A stretch of 64,000 nt of DNA, taken from assembly GCA_025462645.1 (NCBI GenBank), contig JAOAPB010000064.1:1-64000 (forward strand). Direction: 5' to 3'. Below, piece by piece: positions 28,015 to 36,951 of the stretch. A model generated the notes under the pieces. That model did no database searches. It had not been told where the DNA came from and was given only the letters and a program-made list of their open reading frames with translations. Numbering within the stretch: the first letter of the stretch is position 1; each line of letters opens with the position of its first letter. A program made the position numbers and the translations under genes. This DNA comes from Edaphobacter sp. (GTDB taxonomy: Bacteria; Acidobacteriota; Terriglobia; Terriglobales; Acidobacteriaceae).

Positions 28015-28338
28015 CTAAAGCATGGGTGCGAGCGTTTTGCGGAGTCTGGCGGTCAGGGCGGTGAGCCGTGCAAGCTTCCTGGGGGTGGGCGCCCTGAATA
28101 TCTGCTCTATCTCGCTGGCGATGTTGCCGGCCTGCTGGTAGCCGAACATGCCGAGGTTGCCGGAGAGTTTGTGGGCGACGGAGAGAGCCTCTTCTCGTGC
28201 CGGCTCTCCGAGGGTATTTGCCGAGGCTGCAGCAGCGGCGCGGTCGAGGATGGCCAGGCGCTCGTACATGGTAGGGAGGTGACGCTGCCAGAGGTTGGCG
28301 AGCAGGTCTGCAATTTCGTCGTTGGCGTTATCGGTCAT
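28015..28338 (-). CDS. HPt (histidine phosphotransfer) domain protein
   Basis: A 107-residue protein made of one HPt four-helix bundle. The phosphoacceptor is His56 in SVAHKLSGNLGMFGY. It starts at ATG 28338 inside the last codons of the response regulator, an 11-bp overlap, so the two are translationally coupled. It would pass phosphate between the receiver domains of the upstream hybrid kinase and the separate response regulator. Confidence 0.85.
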   Translation of the reverse strand: MTDNANDEIADLLANLWQRHLPTMYERLAILDRAAAAASANTLGEPAREEALSVAHKLSGNLGMFGYQQAGNIASEIEQIFRAPTPRKLARLTALTARLRKTLAPML

Positions 28339-28780
28339 CTGGGGTGGACCTGCGTGGAGAGGATATCTTCTCAGACGGATTCGCGGGATTTGCCTGAGAA
28401 GGATGATGCTCGCTCCAGCCGAGCACTTCGGAGATCTGATCGGCAAGGGTGAGGGGATCGAAGGGTTTGAAGAGAATCGCGGCTACGCCGAGCCCGGCGA
28501 AGCGGCGTTGGTCCACGCCCTGGACCTTTGCGGTGAGAAGCAGCACGGGGATGTTGGCAATGGCGGGGTTCTGCTGCATCTCCCGGAAGGTCGTGGGACC
28601 GTCGACGCCGGGCATCATCACGTCCATCAGGATTGCGTCGGGCAGCTCGGCGACCGCGAGCTCGATTCCTTTTGCCCCGGAGCTGGCAGTGAAGACGTGC
28701 CATCCTGCCGTGGCTTCAAGAGAGAGCGCGGCAACTTCACGAATATCATCTTCGTCATCGATGATTAAAATGCGTCGCAT
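28328..28780 (-). CDS. Single-domain response regulator
   Basis: The 150-residue protein is a receiver domain with acidic pair near residues 8-9 (IIDDEDD), phosphoacceptor Asp53 (ILMDVMMPG), Thr in LLTAK and Lys105 (LFKPFDP), followed by about 25 residues of Pro/Ser-rich tail and no output domain. ATG 28780 is preferred to an upstream in-frame TTG at 28804. It lies between the hybrid kinase and HPt genes, so output is probably by protein interaction or phosphate transfer. Confidence 0.88.
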   Translation of the reverse strand: MRRILIIDDEDDIREVAALSLEATAGWHVFTASSGAKGIELAVAELPDAILMDVMMPGVDGPTTFREMQQNPAIANIPVLLLTAKVQGVDQRRFAGLGVAAILFKPFDPLTLADQISEVLGWSEHHPSQANPANPSEKISSPRRSTPDDR

Positions 28781-28837
28781 GAGCGTGCTTATTTTCTCAT
28801 GCAATGGAAGGTATTGGAGATAGCGGAGGAGTTTCCT

Positions 28838-30553
28838 CTAGACGACGTGTTTGGACGTGGACAAATCGCCGAACCTGGAGCGGATGCGCTGGACCATCGA
28901 GAGGACGAGTTCTTCGACCTCATGGGGCTGAACCTTCGCCTTGGTGAGGAACTGGGTGGTGCCAAGCCGCAGTTTGGCCATTTCGACGTCGGATATCTCG
29001 CGGCCCGAGTAGACGACCAGGGGAAGTGTTCGCAGGGTGGGCTGCTGGCGCAACCACTCGACCAGCGAGAAGCCGTCGCCGTCGGGTAGAGTCAGGTCGA
29101 GGATGAGCAGGTCGGGTGGGCGGTCGATGCACTGCCGGATAGCCTGTTGCCGGCTGGAGGCATGGCTGATCTGGACCGCAGCACCCTGGAAGCTGGCGAT
29201 GAGAACGCTGGCCAGATCTTCATCGTCTTCGACAAGGAGGACGTAGGCGGGGCCGTCGCCATGGTGCAGGACGCGACCCAGTTCGGCGAAGAGCAGATTT
29301 TCGCTGAAGGGCTTCTGCACCCAGCCCTGGGCGTCACCAGTGAGTTGCGGGCGGAGCGTGGGGGAGAGGACGCTGAGAACGACGACGGGGATGTTGGCCG
29401 TGAGCGGATTTTCCCGGAGGCGCTGCAGGGTCTCCCATCCGCTCAAACCCGGCATGTACAGATCGAGAAGGATAGCTTCGACCTGATGCTCGGAGGCGAG
29501 GATCAAAGCCTGATTGCCGGAGTTAGCCTCGATGACGGTATAACCCTGGCGCCCGAGGTGTTCGGCGACCACGGTGCGAATGCTGGCATCATCGTCGCAG
29601 ACCAGGATAGAGCCTTCGCCGCGCGGGGCCTTGGGAGCTTGAAGAGTGGCAGGCGGAGTGATGTCGGTCGAACGCGCGGTGCGGGGCAGCATGACGTAAA
29701 GGGTGGTTCCGACACCAAGGTTTCGCTGCGCCCATATGGAGCCGCTATGCTGCTGCACAATGCTGCGGCAGATGGAGAGACCGAGGCCGGTGCCGCCCTT
29801 CTGGCGGGCATCCGATGGCTCGACCTGCTGGAAGCGATCGAAGATGGTGTCGAGCTTTTCCGTTGGAATGCCGCGGCCTTCATCCGCAACCTTGAGGAGA
29901 ATGGAGTCGGCGGTAGCGTCGGTGTGGACACGTACGGTGGAGGCGGGCGGGGAGAACTTGATGGCGTTGGAGAGCAGGTTGGTGAGGACCTGAAGCATAC
30001 GGTCGGCATCTCCGTCGAAGAAGAAGGCCTCGGGAGTGGCCGCCTGAACGACGGTGAAGGGAACAAGCTCAAGATGGACTGTGTTTGCCTCGGCCATGGG
30101 AGTCATGGTGTCGATGGCTTGCTGGGAGAGGTCGCGCAGCGAGCAGCGGCGGATCTGCAATGGCGCGCGGCCGGACTCCATGCGCTCGAGGTCGAGGATG
30201 TCGTTGATGAGGCGGATGAGCCGGTCTGTGTTGGTGACGGCGATACGAAGAAGGTTCAGGGCCTTGGCATCGACGTCGCCGATAACGCCGGAGGAGAGCA
30301 GGCCAAGGGCTCCGCGAATACTGGTAAGGGGGGTGCGAAGCTCGTGAGAGACGGTGGAGATGAACTCATCCTTGAGCGTGTCGAGCTGGGAGCGCTCCGT
30401 GAGCTGGATCTTATCCTGATGCTGTTGCTCGCGCGCGCGTGTTAGCTGCACCGCAAGATCGCGGGCTATCCTCTGTGAGCGGAGAAATGCGAAGAGCAGA
30501 ACACCGCAGGTGCTTAGCAGAGAAAGAAAGCCAGCAATTGATAAAGTGTTCAT
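28838..30553 (-). CDS. Hybrid sensor histidine kinase with two C-terminal receiver domains
   Basis: A 571-residue protein: one N-terminal membrane segment (residues ~5-24), a short coil, HisKA with His70 (STVSHELRTPL), an ATPase domain (N box NLLSNAIKFS, G1 DEGRGI, G2 GTGLGLSI), then two receivers with Asp in AILLDLYMPG and LLILDLTLPDGDG. There is no periplasmic sensor domain, so it may sense a membrane or partner signal. Downstream response-regulator and HPt genes make a complete kinase-receiver-HPt-receiver relay. Targets are not evident. Confidence 0.92.
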   Translation of the reverse strand: MNTLSIAGFLSLLSTCGVLLFAFLRSQRIARDLAVQLTRAREQQHQDKIQLTERSQLDTLKDEFISTVSHELRTPLTSIRGALGLLSSGVIGDVDAKALNLLRIAVTNTDRLIRLINDILDLERMESGRAPLQIRRCSLRDLSQQAIDTMTPMAEANTVHLELVPFTVVQAATPEAFFFDGDADRMLQVLTNLLSNAIKFSPPASTVRVHTDATADSILLKVADEGRGIPTEKLDTIFDRFQQVEPSDARQKGGTGLGLSICRSIVQQHSGSIWAQRNLGVGTTLYVMLPRTARSTDITPPATLQAPKAPRGEGSILVCDDDASIRTVVAEHLGRQGYTVIEANSGNQALILASEHQVEAILLDLYMPGLSGWETLQRLRENPLTANIPVVVLSVLSPTLRPQLTGDAQGWVQKPFSENLLFAELGRVLHHGDGPAYVLLVEDDEDLASVLIASFQGAAVQISHASSRQQAIRQCIDRPPDLLILDLTLPDGDGFSLVEWLRQQPTLRTLPLVVYSGREISDVEMAKLRLGTTQFLTKAKVQPHEVEELVLSMVQRIRSRFGDLSTSKHVV

Positions 30554-30827
30554 TCTTATAAGTAACCCTATAGTAACTATGTACGGATTGTAATAGTAAC
30601 TTGTATATGGTGACGTCTCACTTGAGTCTATCGCTAAACAAATCTACTGCGTTACTTACCTGATTCATAATGAGCGGTTTAGCCGATGCAAGTCGAGCAA
30701 TTTGACATAAATTTCATGCAATAGGTCATTTTGTCTTATAAACATATATTCGTCATATAGATAGCGAATTTACTGCTGCAAACGCAGGAAAGCGCGGCGG
30801 CAGGCCACGGCAGACCACAATATAAAA
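30554..30827. other. AT-rich intergenic region
   Basis: About 270 bp upstream of the hybrid kinase and downstream of the deoxyhypusine-synthase-like gene. It is markedly AT-richer than its surroundings and has no coding frame. It should contain the kinase promoter; I could not pick a convincing -10/-35 pair on the minus strand. Confidence 0.5.
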
Positions 30828-30860
30828 GGCCGTCTCCTTAATTAATTAAAGGAGACGGCC
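30828..30860 (-). terminator. Strong terminator after the deoxyhypusine-synthase-like gene
   Basis: GGCCGTCTCCTT (30828-30839) pairs with AAGGAGACGGCC (30849-30860), the loop itself being AATTAATTA-like. Read on the minus strand the stem is followed by TTTTATA, a proper T-tract, 20 bp beyond the stop codon of the gene. Confidence 0.9.
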
Positions 30861-30880
30861 CCGGTAAGGTCTTAGGAGAT

Positions 30881-31948
30881 CTAAGCGGTTACTGGTACCT
30901 GATCCAGGATCGTTGCCCACTTCTTTCCGTTGCGAGCAGCCTGGGCGTTCTTGTGGAAGGCATACCCAGCGATCAGAGGCAATGCGAGCGTAGCCTCGGA
31001 GTAGACCATCTGCTCGTAGGTGAGATCGACCTTACCCCAGCTGCTGGCCTCTTTGAGCGTGGAACCTGAGAGGGCACCGTCGCGGGCGTCGGCTACTGTG
31101 ATCTGGATGGCGTACTTATGCATCGACGCCTCGACACCCAGAATGTCCGCAGCGACCACGATGTCCTGAGCGAAGTTCTTGGGTACGCCGCCGCCGATCA
31201 TCAGCAGGCCGGTGGTCGGATTGGCGATCTTGAGCTGCGTGATCTCGTAGAAGTCCTTGGCGGAGTCGATCGAGACGACGGGCTTGCCCTGGCGGGCGTG
31301 CTGGTGGGCGACGAGGCCGAAGCCGGCCGAGCAGTCCGAGAAGGCGGGGCAGAAGATCGGCACATTCTTCTCATAGGCTGCGAGGACGATGGAGTCGCGG
31401 CCGCCTGCCTGGGGAGTCTTGCCGTTCTTGACCAGGTAGGCGCCCATTTCGCGGATGAACTCGCGGGAGCTGTAGGGTCGGGGATCGAGGGAGTTAGTGA
31501 TCTGGTGGGTCGTCTCGTCGCAGATGCGAAGCTCTTCCTCGTCGATGAAGGTGTCGTAGATGCGGTCGATCATCAACTCGCGGAGGTCCGCGTCGCCTGC
31601 GCCATACTTGTACTCATCGCCGGCGATGTAGTGGTTGAAGCCGAGGGCCTCGAAGAAGTCCTGATCGACGATGTTGGCTCCGGTGGAGACGATGGCGTCG
31701 ACCATGTTGTTGCGGATGAGGTCGACGAAGATCTTCTGCAGACCGGCGGAGATGAGAGAGCCGGCGAGGCAGAGGATGATGCCGCAGTCCGTGTCGCGGA
31801 GCATCATGTCGTAAATGCCGGCAGCGCGGGCGGTGTCACGCGAGCTGTAAGCCATGTTCTGCATGGCATCGACGAGGGCGACGACGTTGTGCTGCTTGAT
31901 GTCGATGTGTTGGATGGGGCGGTCGAGGAGTTCTTTTTTCGTAGGCAT
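30881..31948 (-). CDS. Deoxyhypusine synthase family protein (bacterial DHS-like)
   Basis: The 355-residue protein has the deoxyhypusine-synthase fold signatures: AGSLISAGLQKIF, VSTGANIVDQDF (NAD-binding), FCPAFSDCSAGFG, MIGGGVPKNF and the C-terminal EASSWGKVD, whose lysine corresponds to the catalytic Lys of eukaryotic DHS. Eukaryotic and archaeal DHS move the aminobutyl group of spermidine onto eIF5A/aIF5A. Bacteria lack that target, so bacterial homologues are thought to make polyamines such as homospermidine or to have other roles. ATG 31948 is chosen over an upstream start at 31981. It is monocistronic with a strong terminator. Family is certain, reaction is not. Confidence 0.85.
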   Translation of the reverse strand: MPTKKELLDRPIQHIDIKQHNVVALVDAMQNMAYSSRDTARAAGIYDMMLRDTDCGIILCLAGSLISAGLQKIFVDLIRNNMVDAIVSTGANIVDQDFFEALGFNHYIAGDEYKYGAGDADLRELMIDRIYDTFIDEEELRICDETTHQITNSLDPRPYSSREFIREMGAYLVKNGKTPQAGGRDSIVLAAYEKNVPIFCPAFSDCSAGFGLVAHQHARQGKPVVSIDSAKDFYEITQLKIANPTTGLLMIGGGVPKNFAQDIVVAADILGVEASMHKYAIQITVADARDGALSGSTLKEASSWGKVDLTYEQMVYSEATLALPLIAGYAFHKNAQAARNGKKWATILDQVPVTA

Positions 31949-32140
31949 AGCCACTATAGGATACCAACCGCAAGGCTCCAAATGGCGAGATTTATGTAAA
32001 TTTCAGCGGCTTTGCCGAGTGGTTAGCTTATCTCGTACAGATCGATCTCCGGCGTAGCTCATATAAGTCCTTTTCAAACACGAAATGCTATAGGATGCCC
32101 TTGTCTTGCGTCTTCCGAGATCTCGACGGAGACTTGAGAT

Positions 32141-33445
32141 ATGAATGTGAACTTTGCCGAGCGCGCCCACAACCATAACTGGAAGCTGGACCCAATTGTG
32201 CGGTCGCTGCTCGATACGGACTTCTACAAGCTGCTGATGCTGCAGTTTATCTGGAAGAACTTTCCCCAGGTGCATGTTACCTCCGAGGTGACGAACCGCA
32301 CGGTATCGGTGAGGCTCGCCGAACATATCTCAGTAGGAGCACTGGTCGAGCAGATGGAGCATGTTCGCCAACTGCGCTTTCGCAAGAGCGAACTGGTGTG
32401 GCTTGCCGGTAACACCTTCTACGGAACGCGCAGCATCTTCGAGCCTGGTTTTCTCGATTGGCTCGAGCGCGACTTCCGACTCTCCGACTACGAGGTCACC
32501 GAGAGGGAGGGCCAGCTAGTCTTGCGGTTTCACGGTCTTTGGACGGAGGTCACGATGTGGGAGATCTATGGCCTGGCGCTGGTCAGCGAGATGAAGACTC
32601 GTGCGGCGCTGGGCCGCCTCTCCGAGTTGGAGCTCGATGTCCTCTATGCGCGCGCCAAGACCAAGTTGTGGGATAAGATCGAACTTCTCCGCAGCGTCCC
32701 CACGGTGAGGATCTCGGAGTTCGGGACGCGTCGCCGCCACAGCTTTCTCTGGCAGGAGTACGTCGTCGAGGCGATGCGCGCTGCATTGGGCGAGAGCCTG
32801 TCCGGCACGTCCAATACCTTCCTCGCCTACAAGCACGACCTCGAAGCCATGGGAACCAACGCGCATGAACTTCCCATGGCGATGGCTGCGCTGGCCGACA
32901 GCGATGAGGATCTATACCAGTCGCAGTATCACGTGCTGGAGTTGTGGCAGAAGAGCTACGGCGGCGAGCTGCTTATCATGTTGCCCGATACCTTCGGCAC
33001 AACGCAGTTTCTCAACGGGGCTCCCGACTGGGTTGCGGACTGGACTGGCCAGCGATGCGATAGCAAAGATCCCTTCGTGGCCGGTGATGAGTACATCTCC
33101 TGGTTGCAAAGCCGGGGACGCGATGCTCGCAAGAAACGCCTGATTGCTTCAGACGGTCTGGACGTGGACGACATCCTTCGGCTCCATGACTACTTTCATG
33201 GGCGCATACGCTTCAGCGCCGGATGGGGCACGCTCCTGACCAACGACTTCCGTGACTGTCATCCACGAGGTGAGCGCGATCTGGAGCCGATCAGCCTGGT
33301 CTGCAAACTGATGACGGTCGAGGGGCGACCGGCGGTAAAGCTGTCGGACAATGCGCGCAAGGCGACCGGTCCGCCGGAGGAGATAGCCCGCTATCGAAGA
33401 GTCTTCAGAAGCGCGGCAGTGGAGGGCGCGGCGGTGTTGGTTTAA
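32141..33445 (+). CDS. pncB: Nicotinate phosphoribosyltransferase
   Basis: A 434-residue protein of the bacterial PncB type, forming nicotinate mononucleotide from nicotinate and PRPP in NAD salvage. LLDTDFYKLLM is the N-terminal signature, EFGTRRRHSF binds substrate, GTNAHELPMAM carries the autophosphorylated histidine and FSAGWGTLLTND the phosphate site. It is divergent from the DHS-like gene across about 190 bp and stands alone. The pathway link to the nickel-pincer cofactor (made from nicotinate adenine dinucleotide) is notable but not evidence of co-regulation. Confidence 0.93.
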   Translation: MNVNFAERAHNHNWKLDPIVRSLLDTDFYKLLMLQFIWKNFPQVHVTSEVTNRTVSVRLAEHISVGALVEQMEHVRQLRFRKSELVWLAGNTFYGTRSIFEPGFLDWLERDFRLSDYEVTEREGQLVLRFHGLWTEVTMWEIYGLALVSEMKTRAALGRLSELELDVLYARAKTKLWDKIELLRSVPTVRISEFGTRRRHSFLWQEYVVEAMRAALGESLSGTSNTFLAYKHDLEAMGTNAHELPMAMAALADSDEDLYQSQYHVLELWQKSYGGELLIMLPDTFGTTQFLNGAPDWVADWTGQRCDSKDPFVAGDEYISWLQSRGRDARKKRLIASDGLDVDDILRLHDYFHGRIRFSAGWGTLLTNDFRDCHPRGERDLEPISLVCKLMTVEGRPAVKLSDNARKATGPPEEIARYRRVFRSAAVEGAAVLV

Positions 33446-33574
33446 TCCTCCGCTGATAAGAGCAGGTTGTGAGGTTGTTTGCGGATTCGTTTGTCTTTGT
33501 TTCGGGTACCAGAATGTGGTGAGGAACGGTTCTTCGCGGGTCGAAAGTGGCCGACTTTGTATTTGATCGGCTGT

Positions 33575-34711
33575 TTACCGCGTAAAGATTGGGGTCTCTA
33601 TCTCGGCTTCCGGTGCGGGCTTCTTCAGGACGTGTTTGCGGAGTGAGAGCGCGGGCAGTTCGACGAGGTAGCGCGAGAGCAGGCTGGCAACGATGGTGAT
33701 GGCGAAGACGACGAGTATGCGGATGGCATAGGCTCGGGTGTCTCCGATGGGCAGTGGGCCGCGGATGTGGTCGTAGGCGCGCATGACATAGAGATGGATC
33801 ATGTAGAGCGCATAGCTGATGAGACCGAAGAAGGTGAGGAAACGGGAGCGCAGGGGGGCGAGGCCTTTGCTCTCGGTGTGGGCGATGAGCAGGCCGATGA
33901 TGCCGCCGCAGATGAGGGTGATGCCGGTCTGACGGAAGGCTTCGGCGAATGCGATGCCGATGGCCGTCGAGGGTAGGGCGAGAGGAACAGTGCAGAGCAG
34001 GGCACCGATGACGAGAGCAGTGACGAAGAGCGGATCGTCTACAGAGAGGCGCAGATGTTCGCGCTGGCGGCGCTCGAAGCGGCAGGCGATGAGGGCTCCT
34101 ACGGCGAGTCCGTCACATCGCAAAAAAGTGATGTAGTAGTTGTGGTGGCCGACAATGGCGGAGGCGAAGCGGAGGAGAATGGCTGTGGCGGCTATTGCGA
34201 GTGCCCAGTGGCCGAGAGTTGAGACGGAGCGGCGACGGACCACAGTAGGCCAGAGGAGATAGAACTGTTCTTCGATGGCGAGCGACCAGAAGGGTCCAGC
34301 AGACTCAATGTGGAAGACGTTGGCGAAGTTGGCGATGAAGAGAGAGGAGACGAGGACGTAGCCGGTTGAGTGGGGAATTAATAGAAGAACGCCGAGCAGG
34401 CAGAGGATATAGAGGGGAAGGATGCGGAGGGCGCGTTTCCAATAGAAGTCGCGGTAGTAGGCGGGACTCTGGCGATCGCGAATGAGGAGCGATGTGATGA
34501 GAAAGCCGGAGAGGACGAAGAAGACGTCTACTCCCGAGGTTCCGTACTCGAAGATATTTCGGAGGAAAAGGACCCCTGTTCCCCAGTTGTTTGTATAGAT
34601 AGAGGCGGAGCAGAGGTGATGGAAGAAGACGATCAATGCCGCGATGCCTCGCATACCGTCGAGTTCGCGCAGGTGGGGGAGGGAGTGGGGCTTGGAGGAG
34701 GTAGTTCCCAT
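33575..34711 (-). CDS. Membrane acyltransferase (acyltransferase-3/OafA family)
   Basis: The 378-residue integral membrane protein shows the family start LRELDGMRGIAALIVFFHHL with the catalytic-type His, then VDVFFVLSGFLIT, RALRILPLY and FWSLAIEEQFYLLWP, and about ten membrane segments. Members O-acetylate sugars of lipopolysaccharide, exopolysaccharide or antibiotics. It lies just upstream of the surface-polysaccharide island, so modification of that polymer is plausible. No signal for an operon partner; the next gene on the same strand begins 111 bp upstream of its ATG. Confidence 0.88.
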   Translation of the reverse strand: MGTTSSKPHSLPHLRELDGMRGIAALIVFFHHLCSASIYTNNWGTGVLFLRNIFEYGTSGVDVFFVLSGFLITSLLIRDRQSPAYYRDFYWKRALRILPLYILCLLGVLLLIPHSTGYVLVSSLFIANFANVFHIESAGPFWSLAIEEQFYLLWPTVVRRRSVSTLGHWALAIAATAILLRFASAIVGHHNYYITFLRCDGLAVGALIACRFERRQREHLRLSVDDPLFVTALVIGALLCTVPLALPSTAIGIAFAEAFRQTGITLICGGIIGLLIAHTESKGLAPLRSRFLTFFGLISYALYMIHLYVMRAYDHIRGPLPIGDTRAYAIRILVVFAITIVASLLSRYLVELPALSLRKHVLKKPAPEAEIETPIFTR

Positions 34712-34822
34712 TACTAGGTCTATTTGATCATGGGAGGAGGCATGGCGGTATAAACAGAGGGTTTCAACTGGTATTGCTACGAGATCTCCTTTAGCCGGTT
34801 CGTCGTCCAGAACTTATTGCAT

Positions 34823-36817
34823 TTACTTCTTCAGCGATGCCTCTAATTGAATCTGGATCTCTTTGCCGGGTTGCATGGTGATGGCGAATGGGATGCATTC
34901 GAATCCCGGAACCAGATTGAATGTTCGCTCTTGCGGTACAGTTTCAAAGCCCTGAGAAGCACCGGTGCGCACGATGAGGCCACCATTCTTTTTGGTAATC
35001 CGGAAGGTTTTGGGATCAAGTTGCTCGACTGCTTCGCCAGTTCGCGAGACGACCGGAAGGATGAACCGCAGCGGCGCTGGGATAGACGTCGCGTCGCTCG
35101 TGTTCGCAGTAATCTCCACGCCTGATTCGGTTAGACGATAGACAAGCCGGTAGTGCACATCGCCGCCGGGAAGAGATTTATGTGCGGCGGTAAGCAGGCG
35201 GCCGCGCGCGTCAAAGGCAATCTGGCCAGAGGAATCGTTCGCCTTCAGCACCGCCTCTAAGTCGTTGAGGCTGGTGTAGGTGCGGTCGCTCGCGCACTCG
35301 ATACGCGGAGTAAGCGTCATGTGCGGAGAGTCGCGGAAGGTCTGTTGATTTGATATCTCGATCATCTGGTATTCGGTCATACTCGCGACAAGGATGGGAC
35401 CAAGTCCGCGATGGTAAAGCATCGACAAGGCTCCGCCAGTGGCATGCCCTCCTCCCGAATCGCCTCCTCCCCCGGCTTGGACGTGTTCCACATACTCCCA
35501 GTCGTACTCGGTGACGGTGGCGCGCCAGTCTCCGACCGCAGCGAGGTGGGTTCCAATCTCTGGATATGTCTTGAGACCATAGGCTTCATCCCGCGGCAGG
35601 GTAAGCCGCTCGGTGGGTTCCAGGCTCGAACCGCCACGATCGAGTACCGTCGCCAGGGCTTTGGCATGGGTGAATGTGTGATGGATGCATGGCAGGTCTC
35701 CATGCACAAAATAGTCCGGGCCACCGTAGAGAAGATCGTTGTGGGTGCAGGCAGCCATCAACTCAAGATTGCGTTGCGCAACCTCTCGAAACTTCGGCTC
35801 ATGCTGAGCCAGCAGGGCATAGGCTGGATGACAGCCATCGCTGGTGCGGCTCCCCCACCAACTCCATTTATAGTTGCGCGTTCCCCAGCTATTGTCCCAG
35901 CCGCCGTCAGGAAGCATGAACTCCATGTGAGCTCGCAACGCAACTATTGTTTGGTCGAGTACCGCTTTGTCATTGGTCAACACGGCATACAGAGCCAGTG
36001 AGGGAAGCGACTCCTCTACGTTGTAGCCAAGGTCGACGGGATGGCAGTGCTTGGGGGTGAGATCTTTTAGAGGATGACCCTCTCCGAAGAGTAAGCCGTT
36101 GGGAGTGAAATATTCGAGGCTTGTGTGGGCGAGCTTCCGGCCGCGGTCGAGATAATGAGAATCGCCGAGCACCTGACCGCATAAGGCGAAGCATAGAGAG
36201 GCTGTGATCGGATAATTGATGTTGCCGGTTTCGATGGTGATGAAGCTGTCGAGGAACTTCACAGCTCGAGCCAGACGCTCTGTCCAGCGTTGGCGTGTTG
36301 CGGCATCGAGAAGCGATCCATGATGATGCAGCGCTTCGGCGAGCGCGATAGCATGGAATACCGTAATGCCCTTCCACGAACTCAGGGTAACGTCGTTGAC
36401 CCAACTGCCATCAGAACGGCTAACCTGGCGTTCGGACCAATCGTGGACGAGCAGAGCTGCACGTAGATATTTGTCGTTGCCGGTACTTTGAGCCACGCGC
36501 AGCAGGGGGTAGACTGCATCACCGCACCGCCCATGGATCATTCCGCAGGCCGGGCAGAGAAGTCCCCCATGGAGGGCTGGATCCTGGATTGCCGATACTT
36601 GATGCGCGAGCAATCCGTCACACCAAGTTTGTAACAGGCTCGAATACAGACTTGATTTCGTCGTTGATTGGTGGGGTGAGCTAGAGCCCTGCTGCTCGCC
36701 GGCTGAAACGATCAAATCCGGGAAGACGAGGCTAGCGCCTAATGCGGTTGCTCCGGTGGCTGATAGTTGAAGTAACTGCCGCCGAGTAAATCGCCGGGTC
36801 GAATCGTATTTGTTCAT
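34823..36817 (-). CDS. Tat-exported protein with predicted alpha-toroid and C-terminal beta domain (heparinase-like)
   Basis: A 664-residue protein starting at ATG 36817 with a clear Tat leader (RRFTRRQLLQLSATG). The mature part opens with CPACGMIHGRCGDAVYP, then helix-rich repeats (WVNDVTLSSWKGITVFHAIALAEAL, GGWDNSWGTRNYKWSWWGSR) as in alpha/alpha-toroid lyases and hydrolases. The last ~250 residues are beta-rich (VHYRLVYRLTESGVEITANTS). The two-part layout resembles heparinase II/III-type lyases, but I see no decisive catalytic motif, so the enzyme class is open. It is the first secreted gene of the surface island. Confidence 0.65.
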   Translation of the reverse strand: MNKYDSTRRFTRRQLLQLSATGATALGASLVFPDLIVSAGEQQGSSSPHQSTTKSSLYSSLLQTWCDGLLAHQVSAIQDPALHGGLLCPACGMIHGRCGDAVYPLLRVAQSTGNDKYLRAALLVHDWSERQVSRSDGSWVNDVTLSSWKGITVFHAIALAEALHHHGSLLDAATRQRWTERLARAVKFLDSFITIETGNINYPITASLCFALCGQVLGDSHYLDRGRKLAHTSLEYFTPNGLLFGEGHPLKDLTPKHCHPVDLGYNVEESLPSLALYAVLTNDKAVLDQTIVALRAHMEFMLPDGGWDNSWGTRNYKWSWWGSRTSDGCHPAYALLAQHEPKFREVAQRNLELMAACTHNDLLYGGPDYFVHGDLPCIHHTFTHAKALATVLDRGGSSLEPTERLTLPRDEAYGLKTYPEIGTHLAAVGDWRATVTEYDWEYVEHVQAGGGGDSGGGHATGGALSMLYHRGLGPILVASMTEYQMIEISNQQTFRDSPHMTLTPRIECASDRTYTSLNDLEAVLKANDSSGQIAFDARGRLLTAAHKSLPGGDVHYRLVYRLTESGVEITANTSDATSIPAPLRFILPVVSRTGEAVEQLDPKTFRITKKNGGLIVRTGASQGFETVPQERTFNLVPGFECIPFAITMQPGKEIQIQLEASLKK

Positions 36818-36951
36818 CGAGAGAATATTAGACGAAAGGCACAATCTCTGTATCGTTGATCGCCGGCCAGAGGTTGGAAAAATGCCTGCGCGGTGTGATG
36901 AACTAATTAAGGATTATTTTTAGCACGAAGCCAATAGGGCACGTATGCCAT

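Noticed and set aside
30881-31948. Naming the protein a true deoxyhypusine synthase
   Set aside because: Bacteria lack the eIF5A substrate, so only family membership is claimed.
32014-32027. GCCGAGTGGTTAGC, similar to the D-arm of class II tRNAs
   Set aside because: No acceptor stem, anticodon arm or T-loop (GGTTCGAATCC-like) can be built around it.
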